64,000 nucleotides of DNA from positions 372,001-436,000 of the forward strand of contig NZ_JAJNDB010000006.1 of the NCBI RefSeq assembly GCF_021026375.1. Reading direction: 5' to 3'. The notes under the pieces are model-generated. The model was not told the origin of the DNA. It did no database searches and saw only the letters and a list, made by a program, of their open reading frames with translations. A program made the position numbers and the translations under genes. Each line of letters opens with the position of its first letter. Position 1 is the stretch's first letter. The stretch is from Actinomycetospora endophytica. GTDB lineage: Bacteria > Actinomycetota > Actinomycetes > Mycobacteriales > Pseudonocardiaceae. Positions 39,574-48,031 of this stretch are shown piece by piece.

Positions 39574-40644
39574 TCAGACCGCCGACTCCGGGGTCTTCGT
39601 CCGCTCCGGGATCGGCGCCGACGCGCGGTCGACGAGCTCGCGCAGCGTCGCGAAGCGCGCCGTGATCTCCCGCTGGTGCTGCTCGAGCGCCTCGGTCGCC
39701 GCGGTGGTGGCGGCCAGGCGCGTGGCGGCGGCCTCCTGGGCCTCCCGCCCGGTCCGCTCGAGGTCCTGACGGTCCTTCTCGACGACCTCGAGCGCCGCGG
39801 CCGCCTCGTCACGACGCGCGGTCAGGGCCACCTCGAAGTCGTGCTCGGTCTGGGCGCGGCGGCTCTGCGACGCCTCGTCGAGCCGGATCCGCTCGGCGTG
39901 CGCGTCCTTGGTGAGCCGCTCGGCCTCCGCCTCGGCGGTGCTGACGAGCTCCCGCGCCTGCGCCTCGGCGGCCTCCATCCGTCGGGCCGCCTCGGCCCGC
40001 GCGTCCTCGGCCTCGCGGCGGAGCTTGCCCGCCTGCCGCTCGGCCTCGACGACGGTCGCGGTCGCCTGCTCCGACGCCTCCGCGAGCCGGGCCCGGGCGG
40101 CGCCGTCGGTCTGCTCGGCGAGGGCCCGGGCGCGCCCGGTCGCGTCGTCGTGGATCGCCCGGGCCTGGGTGCGCCCCTGCTCGACGGTCGCGGTCGCCGA
40201 TGCGTGGGCGTGGGCGCGGACCTCGGACGCCTCCTCCTGGGCGAGCTCGAGCATGTGGCGCAGCCGCGCCGAGAGGTTGCGGCCGTCGATCGGGGCGGAC
40301 GCGAGGTCGCGCAGCTCCTGCTGGAGCTCGGCCACCTGCTCGCGGGCCCGCAGCTCGTTGCGGGCCAGCTCGTCGCGATCGGTGACGACCACCGAGTAGT
40401 CGGCCGCCGCCCGGTCGAACGCCGCCTCGACCTCGCGGGGGTCGTAGCCCCGGCGGGTCACGGTGAAGCCCGCGCCCCACCACGACCGCGCGTCGGTCGT
40501 GACGGATTCCGGGGTCCGGGGAGCGGGGACCGCCGGCGTCGCGGTCTCAGCGCTACCAGCACTTTCCGCCGGGTTCGTGGAATTCTGCCCGATTCGCTTC
40601 GGGACGATGATGGCCGGCGACCGACGGGTTTCTGTCTCAGCCAC
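39574..40644 (-). CDS. DivIVA-like coiled-coil protein
   Basis: 356 residues from GTG 40644, preceded on its strand by AAGGAGA. After a disordered N-terminus, residues about 60-110 contain FTVTRRGYDPREVEAAFDRAAADYS, matching the DivIVA membrane-binding domain of Wag31-like proteins, followed by a coiled coil of about 220 residues dominated by Ala, Glu and Arg. Coiled-coil DivIVA relatives (Scy/FilP-like) organise polar growth in actinobacteria. No partner genes are adjacent. The start region is notably richer in A/T than most of the window. Confidence 0.8.
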   Translation of the reverse strand: MAETETRRSPAIIVPKRIGQNSTNPAESAGSAETATPAVPAPRTPESVTTDARSWWGAGFTVTRRGYDPREVEAAFDRAAADYSVVVTDRDELARNELRAREQVAELQQELRDLASAPIDGRNLSARLRHMLELAQEEASEVRAHAHASATATVEQGRTQARAIHDDATGRARALAEQTDGAARARLAEASEQATATVVEAERQAGKLRREAEDARAEAARRMEAAEAQARELVSTAEAEAERLTKDAHAERIRLDEASQSRRAQTEHDFEVALTARRDEAAAALEVVEKDRQDLERTGREAQEAAATRLAATTAATEALEQHQREITARFATLRELVDRASAPIPERTKTPESAV

Positions 40645-40828
40645 TACTGGTTTCTCCTTGGTCCCTATGTGCCTGACCGTGGCGGTCCGAACGATGATGG
40701 CCGCAACGCAGTGAGGGGGACGTGGAGCCGGGCCCCGGGTTCGTCGGCGCCGCAGTTTGTGATCACGCTGTGACCGGCGAGGCGGACCCGCTGGTCCGTC
40801 CGCCGCACCGGCCCCCCGGACCGGGACC

Positions 40829-41386
40829 TCAGCCCTGCCGGACCGCGTACCGGGCGGCGACGACACCCAGGTCGAGCGGGGTGATCGCCACCGGCTCGAG
40901 CACCGTCCCGGGCGGGACCGCGTCGTAGAAGTTCACGCCCCGGCCCATCACCACGGGGTTGATCAACAGCCGGAGCTCGTCCACCAGGCCGGCCGCGAGG
41001 AGCTGCCCGGCGAGGTGGGCACTTCCGTCGACGTAGAGCAGGTCGTCGGATTCGTTCTTCAGCGTCGCGACGGCGGTGACGGCGTCACCCGGGAGGACCT
41101 CGGCGTTGATCCAGGTCGGATTCGTCATCGAATGCGACGCGACGTATTTCTTCATGCCGTTGATCCGGTCCGCGACACCCATCTCGTTGTTCTGCAGAAC
41201 CGACCAGTACGGCGCGAGGGTCTCGTAGGTGCGCCGGCCCATCACCATCGCGTCGGCCTCGGCGAGGTCCGCGGTGATCCGGGCGCCCCGGGCGTCGGAG
41301 TGGAACGGCGCGAACCACGTCGCCATCGACTCCGACTCCACGACGCCGTCCAGCGACATCCACTGCTTCACGACCACGGTGCCCAT
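40829..41386 (-). CDS. RibD C-terminal/dihydrofolate-reductase-fold protein
   Basis: 185 residues from ATG 41386, with AGGAGG upstream. MGTVVVKQWMSLDGVVESE, MGRRTYETLAPYW, DDLLYVDGSAHLAGQLLAAGLVDELRLLINPVVMGRGVNFY are the family's sequential segments (NADPH site and C-terminal strand). Members are common in actinobacteria and are probably NADPH-dependent reductases of unknown substrate, not folate enzymes. Here it is monocistronic. Confidence 0.88.
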   Translation of the reverse strand: MGTVVVKQWMSLDGVVESESMATWFAPFHSDARGARITADLAEADAMVMGRRTYETLAPYWSVLQNNEMGVADRINGMKKYVASHSMTNPTWINAEVLPGDAVTAVATLKNESDDLLYVDGSAHLAGQLLAAGLVDELRLLINPVVMGRGVNFYDAVPPGTVLEPVAITPLDLGVVAARYAVRQG

Positions 41387-41504
41387 GCGGCTCTCCTCCT
41401 CGGTGTCGCCGCACCCGCGGTGCGGTTCGACCGGGGGTCGGAGCCAGACCGGCCGCGATGACACCGAAGCCAGCCCGGGCGGCGAGATCACCCGACCGGA
41501 CCAG

Positions 41505-41891
41505 TCAGTAGCCGTCGAGGAACAGGCAGAACACCCCGCCCCAGGGGTCGCGCATGATCACGACCCCTTCGGCCGGCTGGTGGTCGTCCCGACACGCGCC
41601 CAGTGCCAGCGCCCGCGCCACCTCGGCGTCGAGGTCGTCGACCAGGACGTCGAGGTGCGCCTGCAACTGCTGGGCGCCCGGCTGTGGCGGCCACGTCGGG
41701 GCGATGAACCCGGACTCGCGCTGGAAGCTCAGTCCCGGACGTTCCCGGCCCGGGTCGCGCAGCCGGATGAAGTCGGGGTCGTCGCCCTCGACGGTCAGCC
41801 ACCCCAGGAGCTCGCGGTAGAAGGCCGCCGTCCCCGCGGGGTCCGGGGTACCGATCACGACGGCGCCGAAAGACCTGGCCACGCCCGCCAT
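41505..41891 (-). CDS. VOC-family (glyoxalase/bleomycin resistance-like) protein
   Basis: 128 residues. Two beta-alpha-beta-beta-beta modules: FGAVVIGTPDPAGTAAFYRELLGW at the start and HLDVLVDDLDAEVARALALGA in the second half, ending VIMRDPWGGVFCLFLDGY with a possible Glu/His metal set (LQAHLD). Such proteins range from dioxygenases to antibiotic binding; no assignment is possible from sequence alone. An internal GTG at 41882 is an alternative start. Confidence 0.82.
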   Translation of the reverse strand: MAGVARSFGAVVIGTPDPAGTAAFYRELLGWLTVEGDDPDFIRLRDPGRERPGLSFQRESGFIAPTWPPQPGAQQLQAHLDVLVDDLDAEVARALALGACRDDHQPAEGVVIMRDPWGGVFCLFLDGY

Positions 41892-41917
41892 CCTCGCCGA
41901 TGGCGGGAGCGGGACCG

Positions 41918-42754
41918 TCAGCCCTGCGCGAGGTGCGCGACGTGCTGCCAGGAGCGCCAGGTGTCGAGCCGCGACGAGTAGTCGGCCTCGGCGATCTGCA
42001 GCGGGGCGTCGCCGAAGAAGACCCGCAGCGGCGGCTCCGCCGCGTCGACGATCTCCATCACGGCCTTGGCGCTCGCGTTCGGGTCGCCCGGGGACGACAC
42101 CCGCGCCTTCCGGGACTCGGCCGCCGCGTCACGGACGCCGTCGTAGGCCGGCAGCGACCTGGCGTGCTTCGCGGAGGACCCGCCCCAGTCGGTGGAGAAG
42201 CCACCCGGCTCGATGATCGTGACGTGGATGCCGAAGGCGGCGACCTCCTGGGCCAGCGCCTGGCTGAAGCCCTCGAGGGCCCACTTCGAGGCGTTGTAGG
42301 CGCCGATGTTCTGGAAGGCCGAGATGCCGCCGATCGACGACACCTGGAGCAGGTGGCCCGAGCCCTGCTCCCGCATGATCGGCAGCGCGGCCTGGGTGAC
42401 CCAGAAGGCCCCGAAGACGTTGGTCTCGATCTGCGCGCGGAACTCGTCCTCGCTGATCTCCTCGATCATGCCGAACTGCCCGTAGCCGGCGTTGTTGACG
42501 ACGATGTCGAGCCGGCCGAAGTGCCGGCGGGCCCGCTCGACGGCGGCGAAGCAGGCCGCGCGGTCGGTGACGTCGAGGGTCAGCGCCAGCACGCGGTCGC
42601 CGTACTCGGCGACGAGGTCGTCGAGCGAGGCCGCGTCGCGGGCGGTGGCGGCGACGGAGTCGCCCCGCTGGAGGGCGGCGATCGCCCATTCGCGGCCGAA
42701 ACCACGGGACGTGCCGGTGATGAACCAGATCCTGGCGGCGTTCGCTGTGCTCAC
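41918..42754 (-). CDS. SDR-family oxidoreductase (classical)
   Basis: 278 residues. TGTSRGFG (about 14-21) is the NAD(P) loop, NNAG (VVNNAGYG) the stabilising motif near 88, SSIGG the serine region and YNASK near 153-157 the catalytic pair. The IEPGGFSTDWGG segment is typical of this clade. Substrate unknown. An 18-bp perfect palindrome lies 17 bp upstream of the GTG start (42771-42788), so a dimeric repressor probably regulates it. Confidence 0.9.
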   Translation of the reverse strand: MSTANAARIWFITGTSRGFGREWAIAALQRGDSVAATARDAASLDDLVAEYGDRVLALTLDVTDRAACFAAVERARRHFGRLDIVVNNAGYGQFGMIEEISEDEFRAQIETNVFGAFWVTQAALPIMREQGSGHLLQVSSIGGISAFQNIGAYNASKWALEGFSQALAQEVAAFGIHVTIIEPGGFSTDWGGSSAKHARSLPAYDGVRDAAAESRKARVSSPGDPNASAKAVMEIVDAAEPPLRVFFGDAPLQIAEADYSSRLDTWRSWQHVAHLAQG

Positions 42755-42770
42755 GCCCTCGACGCTAGGT

Positions 42771-42788
42771 GTTCGAGCGCGCTCGAAC
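42771..42788. promoter_or_regulatory. 18-bp perfect palindrome, TetR-type operator
   Basis: GTTCGAGCGCGCTCGAAC reads identically on both strands and is placed between the SDR gene and the small anchored protein. Confidence 0.65.
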
Positions 42789-42878
42789 GCAAGTGATCAC
42801 AGCCCACCCACACAGTGCACCGAGCCACGCCCCACCGAACGGCTCGACGATCGTCCGAGACCCCAGGGAGGCCAGCAC

Positions 42879-43250
42879 ATGGACACCAGCCCGCGCCACG
42901 ACGACCAGCCGACCGGACGGCCGGGGCAGTGGTTGCCGCCGCGGCGGCGTCGGACCGCGATCGTCGGCACCGTCGCGGGCCTCGTCGCGATCGGCAGCGC
43001 GGGCGGCATCATGGCGGGCCTGGAGCGGCCGGCCCCGCCGACGATCAGCGCATCGGCCGCACCCCGGCCCGCCCACGGTGGACCCGGGGATCACCGCGCC
43101 CGCAACGTCGTCGACGACGTCGTGCTCGGCGTGCCCGCCTCCAGCACCACCCCGACCGTCGCCGGCGGACGGAGCCGCTCCGACGTCGTCGTCCCCGGGG
43201 CCGCGCCGTTCCCGCACACGGCGAGCCCGATCACGGCCGTCTTCACCTGA
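42879..43250 (+). CDS. Small single-TM or secreted protein of unknown function
   Basis: 123 residues; AGGGAGG (42865-42871) precedes the ATG. Basic N-terminus, one hydrophobic segment (about 27-45, AIVGTVAGLVAIGSAGGIMAG), then a polar, low-complexity exported part. No family recognised. It ends inside the first copy of a tandem 15-bp repeat that also carries the stop of the convergent SMP-30 gene. Confidence 0.55.
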   Translation: MDTSPRHDDQPTGRPGQWLPPRRRRTAIVGTVAGLVAIGSAGGIMAGLERPAPPTISASAAPRPAHGGPGDHRARNVVDDVVLGVPASSTTPTVAGGRSRSDVVVPGAAPFPHTASPITAVFT

Positions 43251-43270
43251 CCGACCTTCACCTGACCGAC
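43241..43270. repeat. 15-bp tandem direct duplication at stop codons
   Basis: CTTCACCTGACCGAC at 43241-43255 and again at 43256-43270. The first copy supplies the TGA of the plus-strand gene and the second copy supplies the TCA (TGA) of the minus-strand gene. Confidence 0.8.
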
Positions 43271-44148
43271 GGGGTCCACGCCGGCACCGGCGCCTCGGTG
43301 ACCAGGACCCGGGCGGACCGACGCGACAGCACCGCCTGCAGCTGGTCGACGCCCTCGAAGTCGTTGCAGAGCAGGAACAGCGAGCGCCCGTCCGGGCCGC
43401 CGAGCCCGCACGCGAAGCACGGCTGGTCGACCTCGATCCGGTGGGTGATCTCGCCGCCCTCCAGCACCCGCACGCAGGCACCCGACGGCGCGCTCGGGCG
43501 GCCGGTGTGGGCCGCGGTGTCGGCCGCCTGCGCCCAGATCCCGCCCTCGGCGTCGATGCAGATCCCGTCCGGCGCGAGGCCGTCCGCCCAGACGCGACGG
43601 TTCGTCAGGCTCCCGTCGTCGGCGATGTCGAACGCGGTCAGCCGGCTCGCGAAGGACTCGGCGACGACGAGCGTGCGGCCGTCGGGGGTGACGACCATGC
43701 CGTTCGGGAACTGGATGTCCTCCCCGACCCGGCCCGAAGAGCCGTCGGGAGCGACGAGGTCGATCCAGCCCGGCTCCGGGGTGCCGCCGCCCAGGAAGTC
43801 GAAGTCGAACCCGTCGACGAACACGTGCCCGGTCGGGTCGACGACGACCTCGTTGGCCGCCTGCTCCCGCAGCGTCACCTCGGTGCCGTCGGCCTCGGTC
43901 CGGGTGACGGACGCGCCGGTGGTGATCCGGCGCCCGTCGGGCAGCCAGTCGAACGCCCAGCCCATCCGCGGCGGACCGGGCGCGATCACCTCGGACCGTC
44001 CGTCGAGGTCCACCGCCACGACCTCGCCGATCCCCCAGTGCGCGAACCACAGCCGGCCCTCGTGCCAGCGTGCGCCCTCCACCATCGTCAGCCCGGTCAG
44101 CAGCGTCCGGGCGGGCGGCAGGGACGGCACCGCACTCGTCGTCGTCAT
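43258..44148 (-). CDS. SMP-30/gluconolactonase-like protein
   Basis: 296 residues from ATG 44148, with GGAGG 8 nt upstream. Six-bladed propeller of the SMP-30 family: EGARWHEGRLWFAHWGIGEV (metal Glu), PNGMVVTPDGRTLVVAESFASRLTAFDI (Asn and Asp metal ligands) and DGICIDAEGGIWAQAA. Such enzymes hydrolyse sugar lactones using Ca2+ or Zn2+. A CRP-like site in the upstream region and a divergent EamA exporter suggest a metabolite uptake/breakdown link, though no sugar pathway genes are nearby. Confidence 0.88.
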   Translation of the reverse strand: MTTTSAVPSLPPARTLLTGLTMVEGARWHEGRLWFAHWGIGEVVAVDLDGRSEVIAPGPPRMGWAFDWLPDGRRITTGASVTRTEADGTEVTLREQAANEVVVDPTGHVFVDGFDFDFLGGGTPEPGWIDLVAPDGSSGRVGEDIQFPNGMVVTPDGRTLVVAESFASRLTAFDIADDGSLTNRRVWADGLAPDGICIDAEGGIWAQAADTAAHTGRPSAPSGACVRVLEGGEITHRIEVDQPCFACGLGGPDGRSLFLLCNDFEGVDQLQAVLSRRSARVLVTEAPVPAWTPSVR

Positions 44149-44242
44149 TCCGATGACCTCCGATCGCCCCGGCGACCGCGGGTGGCGGCCGCTCCGCCCC
44201 TCCACGCAGCACCCCCACCGTCATCGACAGCCGCCGCCGAGA

Positions 44243-44258
44243 AGTGACCCACATCACT
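44243..44258. promoter_or_regulatory. CRP-like site AGTGA-N6-TCACT
   Basis: AGTGA (44243-44247), CCCACA, TCACT (44254-44258). Lies between the divergent SMP-30 and EamA genes, 36 bp before the EamA start. Confidence 0.5.
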
Positions 44259-44293
44259 CTGCCGAGCGCTATGGGCCTGCTCTGATCACCGGA

Positions 44294-45256
44294 GTGGACC
44301 ACGCCGATCGACGACCGTCCCGCACCGCGCCCGGGCTCGCGATCGCGCTGCTCTCGGGGCTGGCGTTCGGGCTGGCCGGCCCGTTCGCGGCCTCGCTCCT
44401 GGCCACCGGCTGGTCACCGCCCGCAGTGGCGCTGGGCCGGTTGGCGGGCGCGGCGGTCCTGCTGGCGGTACCGCTGGTGATCGTCCTGGCCCGCGGGTGG
44501 CGGCCCCGCGCCGGCCAGCTGCGTCCGGTCGTCGTCTACGGGCTGGTCCCGCTGGCCGGGGCGCAGGTCTGCTACTTCAGCGCCGTCGGCCACCTCTCGG
44601 TCGGCGTCGCGCTGCTCATCGAGTACACCGCGCCGGTGCTGCTGCTCGGGTGGACGTGGGCGCGATCCGGGACGCGGCCCCGCCCGGCGACGCTGCTGGG
44701 CGCGGCCGCCGCCGTCGCCGGGCTGGTGCTGGTCCTCGACGTCGGGCGTGGTGCCGCGGTCGACGTCGTCGGCGTGCTGTGGGGGCTGGGGGCCGCGGTG
44801 TGCCTGGCCGCGTACTTCCGGCTCTCGGCCGGGGCCGGCTCCGGCGACGACGGCACCGGCCCGCCGGCGCTAGTGCTGACCGCGGGCGGCGCGGTCGTGG
44901 GCAGCGCCGTCGTCGCGCTCGTCGGCGTCGTGGGCCTGCTGCCGCTGACCGCGACGACGACACCGATCGTGCTCGGCGGTGCGACGGTGCCGTGGTGGGT
45001 CGGCGTGGTGCTGGTGGCGGCGCTGTCGACGGCGCTGGCCTATCTCACCGGGATCGCCGCGGTCGGGCGGCTCGGATCCCGGCTGGCGTCGTTCGTCGGG
45101 CTCAGCGAGGTGCTCTTCGCCGTGCTCGGTGCGTGGTGGCTCGTGGCGCAGCGCCCCACGACGGTGCAGGTCGCCGGCGGCGTGCTCGTGGTCGGCGCGA
45201 TCGCGCTGATCCGCTGGTCCGAGCCGCCCGGGGACCCCGTTCCCGTCGCGGAATGA
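44294..45256 (+). CDS. EamA/DMT-family exporter
   Basis: 320 residues from GTG 44294. Ten hydrophobic helices in two repeated halves, each with the EamA pattern: LAIALLSGLAFGLAGPFAASLL and GVLWGLGAAVCLAAYFRL, ending LSEVLFAVLGAWWLVAQRPTTVQVAGGVLVVGAIAL. DMT proteins export amino acids, sugars or drugs by proton exchange. It faces the SMP-30 gene across a CRP-like site. Confidence 0.88.
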   Translation: MDHADRRPSRTAPGLAIALLSGLAFGLAGPFAASLLATGWSPPAVALGRLAGAAVLLAVPLVIVLARGWRPRAGQLRPVVVYGLVPLAGAQVCYFSAVGHLSVGVALLIEYTAPVLLLGWTWARSGTRPRPATLLGAAAAVAGLVLVLDVGRGAAVDVVGVLWGLGAAVCLAAYFRLSAGAGSGDDGTGPPALVLTAGGAVVGSAVVALVGVVGLLPLTATTTPIVLGGATVPWWVGVVLVAALSTALAYLTGIAAVGRLGSRLASFVGLSEVLFAVLGAWWLVAQRPTTVQVAGGVLVVGAIALIRWSEPPGDPVPVAE

Positions 45257-45319
45257 CCCCCCGCCGTCGTCGTACACGATTAGCCCGAAGCGATCACGCG
45301 CCGTGGCGCCACTGCTCCG

Positions 45320-45325
45320 TACGAT
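45320..45325 (+). promoter_or_regulatory. Putative -10 box, leaderless LAL transcript
   Basis: TACGAT, 6 nt before GTG 45332, no Shine-Dalgarno sequence. Confidence 0.5.
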
Positions 45326-45331
45326 CGATCC

Positions 45332-48031
45332 GTGGCGACCACCACGGACACCGTGCACCCCGACGCTCTCGGGGACCTGCGGGACTCGGTGGACGCGATG
45401 GCCGACGGTCGCGCGCCGCAGCAGGTCCTGCTGCTGACCGGGGCACCCGGCGCCGGCAAGTCGACCGCGCTCGACCGGGTGGGCCGGATGCTGGGCGAGC
45501 GCGGGGTGCGGGTCTACCGCGTGGTCGCCGACGAGATCGGGCGCCGCCGTCCGTTCGGGCTGATGTCGACGCTGCTCGGACTGGAGGAGCACTACCCGCC
45601 GCTCGCCGAGACCCCGGACCTCGTGCTGGAGGCCGTCGAGAAGCGGTGCGCCGACGGTCCGGTGGCGCTGTGCGCCGACGACGTGCACCACGCCGACGCG
45701 GACTCGCTCGCCCTGCTCGGCCGGCTGGCGGGCACCGTCCGTGACCTCCCGCTGTCGCTGGTGCTCGCGCGGCGGGCGCTGCCGGTGCGCGAGTCCCTCG
45801 ACGCACTCGCCGCGCGACCCGACGTGCGGACCCTCGAGATCGCCGGGCTGGGGCCGGGCGGGCTCGACGAGCTCGTCCGCGAGCGGCTCGGCGCACCACC
45901 CGGGGCGCGGCTGCGCGAACTGCTCGCGGTGACGGGCGGGAACCCGTTCCACGCCGGCGTCCTGCTCGACGACCTGCGCCGCCAGGACCGGCTGGCGGTC
46001 GTCGACGGCGAGACCGTCGTGCGGGGCGACGGCCGGGACGTGCCGACCTCGGTCCAGGCGAGCGTGCGGGCACACCTCGCCCTGCTCGAGGCGCCGGCCC
46101 GGGATCTGCTGCGGCTGCTGGCCGTCTGGGGTCGCCCGTCGACGGTGGAGCAGCTCGCCGCGGTGGGCGGGACCTCGGCCCTCGCGCTGGTCGGCGCGGT
46201 CGAGGCCGCCGTCTCGGCCGGCATCGCGGGCTGGAACGCCGACGACGAGCTCGCGTTCCGGCACGACCTCTTCCGCGACGTGATCTACGCCGACCTCGCG
46301 CCGCCGCTGCGCCGGCTCCTGCACGAGGCGTGCGCGTCCCGGCTGCGCGCGACCGGCGGCATCGCCACGCAGATCCTCCAGCACGACACCGACGCCGCCG
46401 AGCCGATCCCGCCCGCCGAGGCGCTGCGCATCGCCGCGTCGGACCTCGCGCACGCGCCCGCCCAGGCCGCCGACGTGCTCGCGGGAGCGGCCCAGCGCTG
46501 CGGGGACGGGCCGGAGGCCGACGCCATCGCCCTGGCCCGCGCCGGTGCCCTCGCCGCGGCCGGACAGATCGCCGAGGCCGAACGCGTCGCGCGGGAGCGG
46601 CTGCACGCCGACGGCGACCGCGCGGCGCGCTACGACCTGACCCGCGTCGCGTTGCACGCGATGGTGAGCAGCGCCCACGTCGGCGCGGCGCTGGCGACGA
46701 TCGACGACTACCTCGCCGGGGATCCGCCGGAGTCGGAGCGCACGACGCTGCGGCACCTGCGGCGCTGGGTCGAGGTGCTCGAGGGGCGCGGACCCGTCGT
46801 CCGGACCATGCCGTCGGGGCCGCGCAGCGGGGCCGCGCTGGTCCCCGCCGCCATGGACCTCTTCCTGGCCGGCCGCTGCGAGAGCGCGCTGGAGCTGGCG
46901 GTGGAGGCCCGCGACGCCCGCGAGGCCGGCGGCTCGCCCCCCTGGGCGGACGGCGCCACCGCACCGATCTGGCCCGCCTGGTTCGCGCTCTACGCCCGGG
47001 GCCCGGAGGCCGCCCGCGCGGAGTCGGTGGAGGCCCGGCGGCGCGCCCAGGAGCGCGGGCAGGGATGGCTCGGTCCGCTGCACCTGTTCGTCGCCGGCGA
47101 GATCGACCGGGTCGCGGGGCGGTGGGACGACACCCTCGCCGAGCTCGACACCGGACTCGAGGCCGCGGCACTCACCGGCAGCGGCTGGCTGTCCCGCGCC
47201 ACCGCCGGCGTCCTCCAGACCCGCATCCGCCGCGGCGAGCTCGACGGCCTCGAGACCGCGCAGGAACGCTGGCGGCTCCGCGGCCTGCCCGAGCAGTTCG
47301 GGCTGCCGATGACGGCGCTGACGACGATCCTGCTGGCCGAGGCCCGCGGCAGGCAGAGCGAGGTCGTCGACCTCGCCCGGACGAGCTGGACCACCACCCT
47401 CGACGGCGGGCGGCTGCTGTGGGCGCTGCTCGCCGGTCCGGACATCGCCCGGCTCGCGCTCGACGTCGGCGACGCGGCCCTGCTGCGGCAGGTGGCGACG
47501 GACACCGCCGCGGTGCCGGTGGACGAGGCGGTCGCGCTGGCACCCGCGGTCGACCTCGTCGCGGCCGTCGCGGACGCCGACCCGGACCTCGCCGCGGCCG
47601 CCGCCGCGGCCTTCGACCACCGGGGTCACGCCGCGGGCGCGCTCAGCGCGTGGGAGGAGGCCGCCGTCGCCGCCGCGACGCGGGGCGACGGGGACCGGGC
47701 GCGCACCCACGCCCGCCGCTGCACCGAGCTGGCCGCGTCGCTCGGGGCCGCCGGAACCGTCCGCCGGCTCACCGCCCGGCTCCGTGCCCACGACGTCCGG
47801 CTGGGCGTGTCCGGCTCCCGCCGCCGGCCGGCCACCGGGTGGCAGAGCCTCACCCCCACCGAGCGGCAGGTCGCCGAGCTCGTCGGGAAGGGCCTGACCA
47901 GCCCGCAGATCGGTTCGCAGCTGTTCATCTCGCCGCGGACCGTGCAGACCCACATCTCCCACAGCCTGCGCAAGCTGGATCTCCGCTCGCGGGTCGAGCT
48001 CGCGACCACGGTCGCCCGGCACACCTCCTGA
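45332..48031 (+). CDS. LAL-type LuxR-family regulator (large ATP-binding)
   Basis: 899 residues. N-terminal AAA/STAND ATPase with Walker A GAPGAGKST (37-45) and Walker B-like VALCADDVHHADADS; a long helical, TPR-like middle; C-terminal LuxR HTH (about 835-895: LTPTERQVAELVGKGLTSPQIGSQLFISPRTVQTHISHSLRKL). LAL proteins are ligand-responsive activators. The MFS transporter starts within its stop codon (TGATG), so the regulator and exporter are translationally linked; the regulator may sense the transported compound. Confidence 0.93.
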   Translation: MATTTDTVHPDALGDLRDSVDAMADGRAPQQVLLLTGAPGAGKSTALDRVGRMLGERGVRVYRVVADEIGRRRPFGLMSTLLGLEEHYPPLAETPDLVLEAVEKRCADGPVALCADDVHHADADSLALLGRLAGTVRDLPLSLVLARRALPVRESLDALAARPDVRTLEIAGLGPGGLDELVRERLGAPPGARLRELLAVTGGNPFHAGVLLDDLRRQDRLAVVDGETVVRGDGRDVPTSVQASVRAHLALLEAPARDLLRLLAVWGRPSTVEQLAAVGGTSALALVGAVEAAVSAGIAGWNADDELAFRHDLFRDVIYADLAPPLRRLLHEACASRLRATGGIATQILQHDTDAAEPIPPAEALRIAASDLAHAPAQAADVLAGAAQRCGDGPEADAIALARAGALAAAGQIAEAERVARERLHADGDRAARYDLTRVALHAMVSSAHVGAALATIDDYLAGDPPESERTTLRHLRRWVEVLEGRGPVVRTMPSGPRSGAALVPAAMDLFLAGRCESALELAVEARDAREAGGSPPWADGATAPIWPAWFALYARGPEAARAESVEARRRAQERGQGWLGPLHLFVAGEIDRVAGRWDDTLAELDTGLEAAALTGSGWLSRATAGVLQTRIRRGELDGLETAQERWRLRGLPEQFGLPMTALTTILLAEARGRQSEVVDLARTSWTTTLDGGRLLWALLAGPDIARLALDVGDAALLRQVATDTAAVPVDEAVALAPAVDLVAAVADADPDLAAAAAAAFDHRGHAAGALSAWEEAAVAAATRGDGDRARTHARRCTELAASLGAAGTVRRLTARLRAHDVRLGVSGSRRRPATGWQSLTPTERQVAELVGKGLTSPQIGSQLFISPRTVQTHISHSLRKLDLRSRVELATTVARHTS

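Noticed and set aside
44870-48022. Minus-strand frame of over 1000 codons opposite the LAL regulator
   Set aside because: Antisense of a well-supported STAND-LuxR protein; no recognisable domain.
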